Positions 43,059 to 50,324 of a stretch of DNA of 64,000 bases are shown piece after piece. The DNA comes from a gamma proteobacterium L18 (lineage in GTDB: Bacteria > Pseudomonadota > Gammaproteobacteria > Pseudomonadales > Pseudomonadaceae), in contig KI547171.1 of NCBI GenBank assembly GCA_000497835.1, forward strand, positions 284,895-348,894, read 5' to 3'. How positions within the stretch are numbered: the first letter of the stretch is position 1; each line of letters begins with the position of its first letter. Under the pieces are notes generated by a model. The model made no database searches and had not been told where the DNA came from. It was given only the letters and a program-made list of their open reading frames with translations. The position numbers and the translations under genes were made by a program.

Positions 43059-44003
43059 ATGAATCCAGTTCATCGCCGCGCCGTGCCCTGCGTCAGCCTG
43101 CTGTTGTGCTTCAGTGGCGCGGTCAACGCCACCGAGGGCAACGGCAACTCCTACCCCCTGGGGGTGGAAACCAACATGTCCGGGCTGATGCTGCCCGAGG
43201 GCCTGACGTCGCTGCTGTACTACAACCACTACGAAGCCAGCCACGTCAAAGGTAACGACGGCCACGACAACGCCAACATCGCCCGCTACCGGGTCAAGTC
43301 CGACACGGTGTCGTTGCGCCTGAGTTACGTGTGGCCCGGGGTGAAGTGGCTGGGCGCCAACGTCGAAACCCGCGCCGCCCTGGCCGTGCCCACCCTGGAT
43401 GTCACCCTGGACGTGGCCCGGCCCGCACCGTTGGCACCGCTGGACAAGGGCGGTACCAGCACCGACCTCGCGGACCTGAGCTTTGCCCCTGTTCTGTTGG
43501 GATGGCACGGCAAGACCCTGCATCAGACCGCAGGTGTGGAGACCTTTTTGCCCACTGGCAGCTACGACAAGAACGAACCGGTCAATACCGGGCGCAACTA
43601 CTACCAGGTGGCGCCGTTCTACGCCGTGACCTGGCTGCCCGGCGAGCACTGGGAAGCCAGTGCGAAATTGCGCTACGGCATCAACTCGAAAAACGACGCC
43701 ACGGATTATCGCTCCGGCGATGAGCTGACGCTGGAGTTCAGTGGGGGGTACCGGTTCAACCAGGCACTGAGCTTCGGTATCAACGGCTACCTCTATCGCC
43801 AGACCACCGATGACCGCCAGAATGGGGCGGCGGTGAATGGCAATGGCAATGGCAATCGCGGTTCGGTCAATGCGCTGGGGCCGTATGTGATGTACCGGTT
43901 TACCAAGGATTTTGCGCTGGTGGCCAAGGTGCAGGATGAGTTTGATGCACGGAATAAGGGGGAGGGGACAAGGGTGTGGGTGCAGGCGCGGTTGCCGTTT
44001 TAG
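43059..44003 (+). CDS. Outer-membrane protein, SphA/phenol-MetA type
   Basis: A 314-aa outer-membrane beta-barrel of the Phenol_MetA_deg/SphA group, found in aromatic-degradation operons and thought to bring hydrophobic substrates through the outer membrane. A signal peptide (MNPVHRRAVPCVSLLLCFSG) precedes a barrel with alternating aromatics (RLSYVWPGVKWLG, NYYQVAPFYAVTWLPGEHW) and a terminal Phe in VWVQARLPF. ATG 43059 has GAGGGA upstream; ATG 43044 is an alternative. It is the last rightward gene, before a perfect palindrome that may end the transcript. Confidence 0.85.
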   Translation: MNPVHRRAVPCVSLLLCFSGAVNATEGNGNSYPLGVETNMSGLMLPEGLTSLLYYNHYEASHVKGNDGHDNANIARYRVKSDTVSLRLSYVWPGVKWLGANVETRAALAVPTLDVTLDVARPAPLAPLDKGGTSTDLADLSFAPVLLGWHGKTLHQTAGVETFLPTGSYDKNEPVNTGRNYYQVAPFYAVTWLPGEHWEASAKLRYGINSKNDATDYRSGDELTLEFSGGYRFNQALSFGINGYLYRQTTDDRQNGAAVNGNGNGNRGSVNALGPYVMYRFTKDFALVAKVQDEFDARNKGEGTRVWVQARLPF

Positions 44004-44038
44004 GGAGGGCTGTATGAGTTCGGCGATGGTTTTGCTGT

Positions 44039-44084
44039 GTTCTTGAGATCGAGCGCCGCCGCGGCGGCGCTCGATCTCAAGAAC
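44039..44084. repeat. 46-base perfect palindrome
   Basis: Runs from GTTCTTGAGATCGAGCGCC to its exact complement, with a GC centre at 44061-44062 and no loop. It lies between two convergent genes and is followed by an A-run, so it can work as a bidirectional terminator. Same core as 34567-34594 and the arms of 56526-56887. Confidence 0.8.
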
Positions 44085-44133
44085 GCTGAAAAAACCAAGC
44101 CAGGCCCCTGCCAGCCCCACCCCGCAGCCACTA

Positions 44134-45474
44134 TCACCCCAACAAACCATTACGCTGCGCAATCGCCCCCAACACCCGGGCACTCCCCTTAACCTCGCGC
44201 TTAAACGTTTCCCGATCCACCGCCACCAGCCCAAACTTGGGCTTGTACCCAAACAACCACTCGAAATTATCCAGCAAGCTCCAGTGTACATACCCCAGCA
44301 CCGGCACCCTATCGTGCATGGCGCGCTGCAGGCCGGCCAACGCTTCAGGGATATAGGCCGCGCGCCGCGCATCGTTGGAGGTGCTGATGCCGTTCTCGGT
44401 GACGATCACCGGTTTGCCGGTGGCCTGGTGCGCATAGCGCACGGCGCCTTCCAGGGACGCTGGGTAGTATTCCTCCCCGCTCTCGGTCAACTCGGCGCCC
44501 TTGGGTGGCAGCATGGCGCCCTGGGCATTCAACTGCTGTCGGCCGTAGTTCTGCACGCCAATGAAGTCCGACGCCGTCCTGGCGGCTTCCATCCAAGGCC
44601 CGTAGACGCTTTCACGCTTGGCGTCGCGCTTGCTGTCCGGGCCCACGGCCTGGTCGTCGGTGATGGACAGGCTGACGCCGACCAGCGCGTGCGGGGCGGC
44701 CGATTTGATCGCCTGGTAACCCTTGTGGTGACCTTCCAGCATCAGCTTGAGCTTGGGCTGATATTGGCCGAAGTTGGCCACCGAATAGTTGGCACTGCCG
44801 GTGGCCTTGGCAGCGGCTTGCAGCATCTGCGCTTCAACGGCCTTGAACGCCGGAGGGAAGGGCAGCGGCAGCCAGTCCAGAATCGCCAGGATATTGGGCT
44901 CGTTGAGGGTAGTGGCGTAGCTCAGGTGTGCACCCAGGTGCGTGGCGGCACGCTCGCAGAAGCGGGCAAACAAATCCGGTGCCCCTGGCGCTTCCCAGCC
45001 CCCGCGCGCGGCGAACCAGCGCGGGGTGGTGAAGTGGTTGAAGGTGACCATGGGCGTGATGCCACGCTCAAGGCAGCTGCCCATCATGCGTTTATACAGG
45101 TCCAGCATGGCCACGGAGAACTGCCCTTCGGTGGGCTCGATGCGCGCCCATTCCAACGAGAATCGGTAGGTGTTAAGGCCCATGCCTTTCACCAGGCTGA
45201 CGTCCTCGTTCCAGCGGAACAGGCTGTCGCAGGCATCCCCGGAACGTTCGGCGAACACGGTGGGGGTCACCTGCTCCAGCAGCCAGATATCGGAGTCGCT
45301 GTTATTACCCTCGATCTGGTGCCCGGCCGAAGCAGCGCCCCACAGGAAGCCTTTTGGAAATGGCGGGTTCTTGCCGGCGCCATAGCCCAGGCCAGGCAGG
45401 CTGGCGGCCAGCGCCAGGGTGGCGCCACCGACCAGAACATCGCGGCGAGTGAGCGGGGCAGAGGTGATTTTCAC
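44134..45474 (-). CDS. GH1 beta-glucosidase with Tat-type signal
   Basis: A 446-aa GH1 enzyme. Acid/base Glu192 is in TLNEPN and nucleophile Glu360 in VTENGIS; the WLFGYKPKFGLVAVD end is typical. Unusually, it has a twin-arginine leader (LTRRDVLVGGATLALAASLP), so it should be folded in the cytoplasm and exported to the periplasm. The start is GTG at 45474, with AAGGA 10 bases upstream. It follows the OprB porin after 30 bases, forming a porin/glucosidase pair driven by promoter copy B. It probably releases glucose from a phenolic glucoside in the periplasm. Confidence 0.9.
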   Translation of the reverse strand: MKITSAPLTRRDVLVGGATLALAASLPGLGYGAGKNPPFPKGFLWGAASAGHQIEGNNSDSDIWLLEQVTPTVFAERSGDACDSLFRWNEDVSLVKGMGLNTYRFSLEWARIEPTEGQFSVAMLDLYKRMMGSCLERGITPMVTFNHFTTPRWFAARGGWEAPGAPDLFARFCERAATHLGAHLSYATTLNEPNILAILDWLPLPFPPAFKAVEAQMLQAAAKATGSANYSVANFGQYQPKLKLMLEGHHKGYQAIKSAAPHALVGVSLSITDDQAVGPDSKRDAKRESVYGPWMEAARTASDFIGVQNYGRQQLNAQGAMLPPKGAELTESGEEYYPASLEGAVRYAHQATGKPVIVTENGISTSNDARRAAYIPEALAGLQRAMHDRVPVLGYVHWSLLDNFEWLFGYKPKFGLVAVDRETFKREVKGSARVLGAIAQRNGLLG

Positions 45475-45504
45475 GATCTCAATTCCTTTTTGTCAGTGTG
45501 CGGT

Positions 45505-46941
45505 TCAGTGGTGCATGCCCGAGTCCAGGCCCAGGAAGCTCTCCAGCTGAATATGGAACAGGAAGCCTGCCGACACGCCGGCTTGGGGGGCGATGCCGTC
45601 GTAGGGGTTGATCGTCTTGATCGGGTCCCAGGTGTACATCACGTACGGGCTGACCACCACGCCGCGGGTCAGGATCAGGTTGGCGTCCAACTCCAGCGCG
45701 TATTCGCCGCCGGGGCTGGAATAATCCTGGCCCGCCGTGCGGAAGGCGGCATTGATGTACTTCTGTTCGTGGTCGCTGAGTTGCACCCAGTGGGCGCTGA
45801 GCGAGTAGGTGTCGTAGGGGCGCGACTTGAACGGTGCGGACAGGATCAGGCCGGTGCTGACCTGGTTGGGAATGCCGTTGGGCACGTCCTCTTCGAACAC
45901 GTGGCTGCCGGCAAAATAAGCGCTCAGGGCGGTGGGGGTCATGTCCTTGGACTGGCCGCCATCGGCGCGCCAGAAGGTCTTTTTCAGCCCCAGGTAAAAG
46001 CCGTTGAGGCCATCGGTGGTAGCGGCCGCGTGGGTGGAGTCGGTGAGTTGCGCGGTACCCGCCGTGGTGTAGTAAGGGTCCTTGCCATCCCGGGTGTTGT
46101 GGAAACCCACCAATTCATAGGACTCAGGATAGGCCGTGTTGGAGAAGTCGGTGCGGTAGGCAACGTTGGCCAGGTAGGTGGTGGACATGTTGCCGCCCGA
46201 GGAACCGGCGCCGCGTTCCCAGCCATTGGTGAACGGGTAGGCGTCGTTGACGCGCCAGGTGCCTACCTGGGCGCTCAGGGCCGGGGTGAACTGGTAGTTG
46301 AACCGCGCGCCCCAGTTGGCGTAAGGCGCCGGGTTGGCGCCCGCGGCGTCCGGCAGCGTGGTGCAGCCCAGGCCCACGTTGCACAGCGGCAGGGCAAAGT
46401 AGTTGCCGGCGTTGCTGATACCGCCTTCCACCGTCAGCTTGTCCTGCAGCAGCTTCTGTTCCAGCGTGAACAGGGTGAGGTGGTTGACCTGCGGGATATA
46501 CGGGCTCGATTTGCTCGACAGGACATCGCCCGCCTGCGCCCCGAAATCAAGATTGTTGCGGTACGGCACGTACAGCTCATTGAAATGCACGCGGGTGCCC
46601 TGCAAGCCCAGGATCTTCTCCAGATCGAAGTCGACGCCCACATCGATCAGCGTCAACGACTCGTGGTTACCGGTGTCCGTGCCGACGCCAGGGTTGGCCA
46701 GGTAAAACTGGGTCAGCCCCAGGTGCGGGCTGATGCCGCGCTCGTCCAGCCATTTGCCTTGTGCAGCCAGCGGCGGCGGGGTCATGACCGGGATGAACGA
46801 GTCGGGGATGCCGACACTGGGGCCGATCGGCTCACCGGGGTATTCCAGGCTGGCCAGTTCAAGCTGCGCCAGGTCGGCGAAGCTGGGCGATGCACTCAAC
46901 AGCGAGACAGCAAACAGCGAATACTGGGCGTATTTGTTCAT
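45505..46941 (-). CDS. Carbohydrate-selective porin, OprB family
   Basis: A 478-aa outer-membrane porin of the OprB type. The signal peptide is MNKYAQYSLFAVSLLSASPS. OprB-family blocks include GISPHLGLTQFYLANPGVGT, a mid-section VGTWRVNDAYPF and a barrel of alternating aromatic strands, ending in FLFHIQLESFLGLD. Long loops near YYTTAGTAQLTDST are likely extracellular. It opens a leftward pair with the GH1 gene (30-base gap). An AACAATAA motif lies 15 bases before its ATG, and the promoter copy B drives it. It probably admits a sugar or glycoside to the periplasm for the glucosidase. Confidence 0.88.
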   Translation of the reverse strand: MNKYAQYSLFAVSLLSASPSFADLAQLELASLEYPGEPIGPSVGIPDSFIPVMTPPPLAAQGKWLDERGISPHLGLTQFYLANPGVGTDTGNHESLTLIDVGVDFDLEKILGLQGTRVHFNELYVPYRNNLDFGAQAGDVLSSKSSPYIPQVNHLTLFTLEQKLLQDKLTVEGGISNAGNYFALPLCNVGLGCTTLPDAAGANPAPYANWGARFNYQFTPALSAQVGTWRVNDAYPFTNGWERGAGSSGGNMSTTYLANVAYRTDFSNTAYPESYELVGFHNTRDGKDPYYTTAGTAQLTDSTHAAATTDGLNGFYLGLKKTFWRADGGQSKDMTPTALSAYFAGSHVFEEDVPNGIPNQVSTGLILSAPFKSRPYDTYSLSAHWVQLSDHEQKYINAAFRTAGQDYSSPGGEYALELDANLILTRGVVVSPYVMYTWDPIKTINPYDGIAPQAGVSAGFLFHIQLESFLGLDSGMHH

Positions 46942-46956
46942 GGAGACCTTCTTTTT

Positions 46957-46964
46957 TTATTGTT
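46957..46964 (-). promoter_or_regulatory. Hfq/Crc-type A-rich motif
   Basis: AACAATAA on the minus strand, 15 bases before the OprB start codon. Confidence 0.45.
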
Positions 46965-47040
46965 GTGGCTCTTTTCACAAGGCGCACGAGTCCCTGGCCA
47001 GCGCAGGCGGCACGTCCGGTTGCTTGTGGTGGATCAGGTG

Positions 47041-47157
47041 TCAGGGGTAGGCGTGATCGGATGGCCAGGGGGGATTGGCCACGCAGGGGGTGACGAGGGC
47101 GCACGGCGGGCTGTGTGGGACAGCGTCTACCGCTGCCTGGAGCTGGGTAGTGGTCAT
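47041..47157 (-). other. Relic or leader ORF in the OprB leader
   Basis: A 38-codon frame starting ATGACCACTACCCAGCTC, which matches the beginning of the ACMSD-like gene at 33121 (ATGACCTTCCAGCTC) except for a 3-base insertion, and with the same upstream ACAATCATAAAAA-AGCC context. After about 12 codons the match is lost and the frame runs Pro-rich to a stop. Either a leader peptide or what is left of a gene that was duplicated together with its promoter. Confidence 0.4.
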
Positions 47158-47159
47158 GG

Positions 47160-47256
47160 CGGCTATTTTTATGATTGTTGGTGACTGGAATCCTATACAG
47201 AATCAAAAACTGTCGCAATATAAAATATTAAAAATGGTGTATCAGGAATTCGTACA
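47160..47256 (-). promoter_or_regulatory. Promoter/operator of the OprB-GH1 pair (copy B)
   Basis: On the minus strand: GTGTACGAATTCCTGATACAC (perfect GTGTA/TACAC ends), the AATATTTTATATT palindrome, TTGCGA as -35, 17 bases, TAGGAT as -10, then ACAATCATAAAAA. It matches copy A at 33125-33215 element by element. The MocR gene is divergent from here, with a TATGAT -10-like hexamer on the plus strand at 47279-47284, so the operator can also serve for autoregulation. Confidence 0.6.
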
Positions 47257-47318
47257 CTATTTTCGGGGTTGAACGCGGCTATGATGGCAATTTCTATATT
47301 GTGCTGGACTTTCTCGTC

Positions 47319-48653
47319 ATGCCCCGTGCCCGCTACAAAGAAGTGGTCGACATCCTGGCCGCCGACATCCGCACCGGCCGACTGCCCCCAGGCACCCGCC
47401 TGCCCACCCATCGTGAACTGGCCAACCGCGAGAAAATGGCCCTGGTCACCGCCACCCGCGTCTACGCCGAGCTTGAGGCCATGGGCCTGGTCAGCGGTGA
47501 GACCGGGCGCGGTACCTTTGTGCGTGAGACCTCGCTGCCGCCGGGCCTGGGCGTCGAGCAGCACGCAGTGGCCGCTGGCACCCTGGACCTGAACTTCAAC
47601 TATCCCTCGGTACCGGGTCAGGCTGAGTTGTTGCGCCTGGCGCTGCGGCAGTTGGCCTTGGCGGGTGACCTTGAAGCCTTGCTGCGCTATCAGCCCCATG
47701 GCGGGCGGATGCATGAGCGGGCTTCCATTGCTCGCTATCTGATGGCGCGGGGCGTGCAGACCGAGGCGCACCGCGTGGTGATCGTCAACGGTGCCCAGCA
47801 CGGGTTGGCCGTGGTCGCCATGGCCCTGCTGCGGCCTGGCGACGTGGTGGCGACCGACGCCTTGACCTACCCCGGCTTCAAGGCCGTGGCCGAGGCGCTG
47901 CACCTTGAGCTGGCGGCCATCCCTGCCAAGGACGATCAGCCGGATCTGGATACGCTGGAGCAACTGTGTCGCACGCGGCGGGTACGCGCCGTCTACGCCA
48001 TGCCCACCTTGCACAACCCGTTGGGTTGGGTGCTGAGTGTTCAGTGGCGTGAGCGCCTGGTGGCCATCGCCCGTCAGCACGAATTGCTGATCATGGAGGA
48101 CGCCGCCTATGCGTTCCTTGCTGAAACACCGCCGCCCCCGATTGCCACCCTGGCGCCGGACATCACGGTGTATGTCTCGGGGCTGTCGAAGAACATCGCC
48201 ACGGGCATTCGCGTCGGCTTCGTTTCGGCGCCGTTGGGGCAGGTCGCGGCGCTGGAGCGTGCCATCCGCGCCACTACCTGGAACACGCCCGGCGTGATGA
48301 CTGCCATCGCCTGTGGGTGGCTGGACGACGGGACAGTCGATCGGCTTGAGGGCGAAAAGCGTGCGGACGCTGTGACACGTCAGGCGATAGCCAGAAAAGC
48401 CTTGGATGGGCTGCCGTGGGTTGGCCACCCCAACGCCTACTTTATATGGCTGCCATTGGGCGAGGAGGTGCGCGCCGATGCAGTGGCCAGGGCGCTATTG
48501 CAGCAGCAGGTGTCGGTGTCCACGGCTGAGCCGTTTGCGGTTTCTTCCAGCGTGCCGCATGCGATTCGGTTGGCGTTGGGGTCGGTGCCGTTGGAAGGGT
48601 TGGAGGCGGCGTTGATGAAGGTTAGGCAGGTGATTGACCTTCATACATGCTAG
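47319..48653 (+). CDS. MocR-family regulator (GntR HTH plus aminotransferase domain)
   Basis: A 444-aa MocR/PdxR-type regulator. The GntR HTH is YKEVVDILAADIRTGRLPPG, then LPTHRELANREKMALVTATR and VYAELEAMGLVSGETGRGTFV (residues 6-70). The fold-type I aminotransferase domain has the PLP Lys in VSGLSKNIATGIRVGF and the Asn/Asp/Tyr set in TLHNPLGW and EDAAYAF. I prefer ATG 47319; GTG 47301 is in frame, and neither has a clear ribosome site. It is divergent from the OprB/GH1 pair, and the operator-like TGTATC...GTACA sequence in the gap is repeated in the aromatic operon promoter, so it is the best candidate for that shared control. Confidence 0.88.
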   Translation: MPRARYKEVVDILAADIRTGRLPPGTRLPTHRELANREKMALVTATRVYAELEAMGLVSGETGRGTFVRETSLPPGLGVEQHAVAAGTLDLNFNYPSVPGQAELLRLALRQLALAGDLEALLRYQPHGGRMHERASIARYLMARGVQTEAHRVVIVNGAQHGLAVVAMALLRPGDVVATDALTYPGFKAVAEALHLELAAIPAKDDQPDLDTLEQLCRTRRVRAVYAMPTLHNPLGWVLSVQWRERLVAIARQHELLIMEDAAYAFLAETPPPPIATLAPDITVYVSGLSKNIATGIRVGFVSAPLGQVAALERAIRATTWNTPGVMTAIACGWLDDGTVDRLEGEKRADAVTRQAIARKALDGLPWVGHPNAYFIWLPLGEEVRADAVARALLQQQVSVSTAEPFAVSSSVPHAIRLALGSVPLEGLEAALMKVRQVIDLHTC

Positions 48654-48741
48654 TTGGGTATTAGTTGTACGATGACCGACCGTCTATCGTTTGCTGGCTA
48701 ACAAATGTGGAATTAACTAATTAGTACATGTAAAATTCCCC

Positions 48742-48817
48742 TCATTCGGCCAACGAGCCGCAGGAGCATGCCTCCTTCCTTCTTATAAAAAAGCCCGTCC
48801 ATGCGACGGGCTTTTTC
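48742..48817 (+). ncRNA. Candidate small RNA or attenuator
   Basis: Three consecutive hairpins: CGGC-CAACGA-GCCG (48747-48760), AGGAG-CATGC-CTCCT (48762-48776) and the terminator at 48788-48816. A TAAAAT -10-like hexamer lies at 48731-48736 with only a weak -35. The product would be a transcript of about 75 bases, or a leader attenuator of the small membrane protein gene at 48888. No known family recognised. Confidence 0.35.
48788..48816 (+). terminator. Rho-independent terminator
   Basis: A perfect 12-base stem, AAAAAGCCCGTC / GACGGGCTTTTT, with a 5-base loop and a T-run. Confidence 0.85.
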
Positions 48818-48887
48818 GTTTCCGATTTTTGATTCACAGCCGCGCACGGACTGCGCACCCCTGTACCCTTTAGAGAGACTGACATCC

Positions 48888-49160
48888 ATGTTGCGCCTGG
48901 TTCTGCTTTTCCTGTTGCAAACGTTCCGCCGCCTGTTCAGTGGTACCTCCGTCAGCCCGCGCGCCGAGCTGCAAGGCACCCACGCCGAAGACGACGAAGG
49001 TCGTTGGACCTTCTCCTCGATCGCGATTATTTGTGCGCTGGTGATTTACATCATTGGTGGCTTGGGCGTGTACGGCAAAACCCACATCTGGGACACCCTG
49101 ACGCCTGCGCAGAAAGACTTCATCGTGCAGTCGATGATTACTGATCAGCAGGTTTTGTAA
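48888..49160 (+). CDS. Small membrane protein of unknown function
   Basis: A 90-aa protein with an N-terminal hydrophobic, basic segment (MLRLVLLFLLQTFRRLFSG) and a strong membrane helix in the middle (SSIAIICALVIYIIGGLGVY). The C-terminal tail carries acidic and polar residues (DTLTPAQKDFIVQSMITDQQ). I do not recognise the family. The ATG at 48888 fits the codon pattern; the ribosome site is weak (GAGAGAC). Its 3' end overlaps the convergent RAYT gene by 23 bases. A terminator 72 bases upstream makes a separate promoter or an attenuator likely. Confidence 0.6.
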   Translation: MLRLVLLFLLQTFRRLFSGTSVSPRAELQGTHAEDDEGRWTFSSIAIICALVIYIIGGLGVYGKTHIWDTLTPAQKDFIVQSMITDQQVL

Positions 49161-49620
49161 GCTCGTCCTCGCATCGCCAGCTGGCGCCCCAGAAGGGATA
49201 GTCGCTGGCGCTGTCCACGATGCCTGCTCGGATTGGGTTCGCCACAACGTAACGTGCCAGGTGCTTGAGGTCGTCTTCCCGACGCAGCGCCTGGTCGTGA
49301 TAGCCCCGTTGCCAGACGGGGCCCGCGGTAACTCCTACGCGATTGATGCCCAGCGTTGATCTCGATTTCAGACGGCTCATCAGGCTGGCCAATGTGCCTT
49401 GCCGCAGTTGTGCCAGCCAATGCAAGTGGTCGGGCATCAGCACCCAGCAGAGGGTGTGGGCTGCTTCTTCCCGTTCAGCCATATTGAGAGCATCGATCAC
49501 CGGGCGCGCCAAGCGCTCATCGGTGAACAGCGCCTTGCGATTAAGGGTGACGGTGGTCAGTAGATAAATGCGGTTTAATTCCGAGTAGCGTCCGAGCCGC
49601 AGGTTGTTGGATTTGTGCAT
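49138..49620 (-). CDS. REP-associated tyrosine transposase (RAYT, Y1/HUH)
   Basis: A 160-aa Y1-type single-strand transposase. The HUH motif HLH is at residues 65-67 (MPDHLHWLAQ) and the catalytic Tyr107 in PVWQRGYHDQAL; the C-terminal YVVANPIRAGIV block is characteristic of RAYTs. ATG 49620 has AAGGAGG nine bases upstream; the frame extends to a TTG at 49641. It lies just upstream of a six-unit REP array on the same side as the rayT start, the expected context for RAYTs that mobilise or maintain REP elements. It reads through intact, so it may be active. Confidence 0.92.
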   Translation of the reverse strand: MHKSNNLRLGRYSELNRIYLLTTVTLNRKALFTDERLARPVIDALNMAEREEAAHTLCWVLMPDHLHWLAQLRQGTLASLMSRLKSRSTLGINRVGVTAGPVWQRGYHDQALRREDDLKHLARYVVANPIRAGIVDSASDYPFWGASWRCEDELTKPADQ

Positions 49621-49698
49621 GGGGGAGTGCCTCCTTGGCAAAATTCAAACCTAGTGCATGGCGGGAGACCGTGCTGCTTTTAATGGCCACAGGTTGTT

Positions 49699-50318
49699 GC
49701 AGGCAGATGGATACGCGGTGGATTCATCGCGACCAAGGTCGGCTCCTACGCGCCGATCGGGGTAGGAGCCGGCCTTGGCCGCGATGCGGGTGGCGCCGAT
49801 GGTGAGACAGGTGGATATGCGGTGGATTCATCGCGACCAAGGTCGGCTCCTACGCCGATCGTGGTAGGAGCCGGCCTTGGCCGCGATGCGGGTGGCGCCG
49901 ATGGTGAGACAGGCGGATATGCGGTGAATTCATCGCGACCAAGGTCGGCTCCTACGCGCCGATCGTGGTAGGAGCCGGCCTTGGCCGCGATGCGGGTGGC
50001 GCCGATGGTGAGGCAGGTGGATACGCGGTGGATTCATCGCGACCAAGGTCGGCTCCTACGCCGATCGTGGTAGGAGCCGGCCTTGGCCGCGATGGGGGTG
50101 GCGCCGATGGTGAGACAGGTGGATACGCGGTGAATTCATCGCGACCAAGGTCGGCTCCTACGCCGATCGTGGTAGGAGCCGGCCTTGGCCGCGATGCGGG
50201 TGGCGCCGATGGTGGGACAGGTGGATATGCGGTGAATTCATCGCGACCAAGGTCGGCTCCTACGCCGACCGTGGTAGGAGCCGGCCTTGGCCGCGATGCG
50301 GGCGACGCCGATGGTGAG
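49699..50318. repeat. Six-unit tandem REP array beside the RAYT gene
   Basis: Units with TCGCGACC at 49727, 49831, 49933, 50037, 50139 and 50241, so spacing is 104, 102, 104, 102, 102 bases. Each unit contains an inverted pair (CCAAGGTCGGCTCCTACG / GTAGGAGCCGGCCTTGG) and a spacer GCGGGTGGCGCCGATGGTGA. The two-base length difference is a CG insertion in the loop (CTACGCGCCG versus CTACGCCG). Units are nearly identical, so the array expanded recently. The stretch between the RAYT and ddl genes has no gene. Confidence 0.92.
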
Positions 50319-50324
50319 GCGTGG

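Noticed and set aside
49699..50318. CRISPR array
   Set aside because: Units are about 102 bases with nearly identical 'spacers' and internal palindromes; no cas genes are present. It is a REP array.
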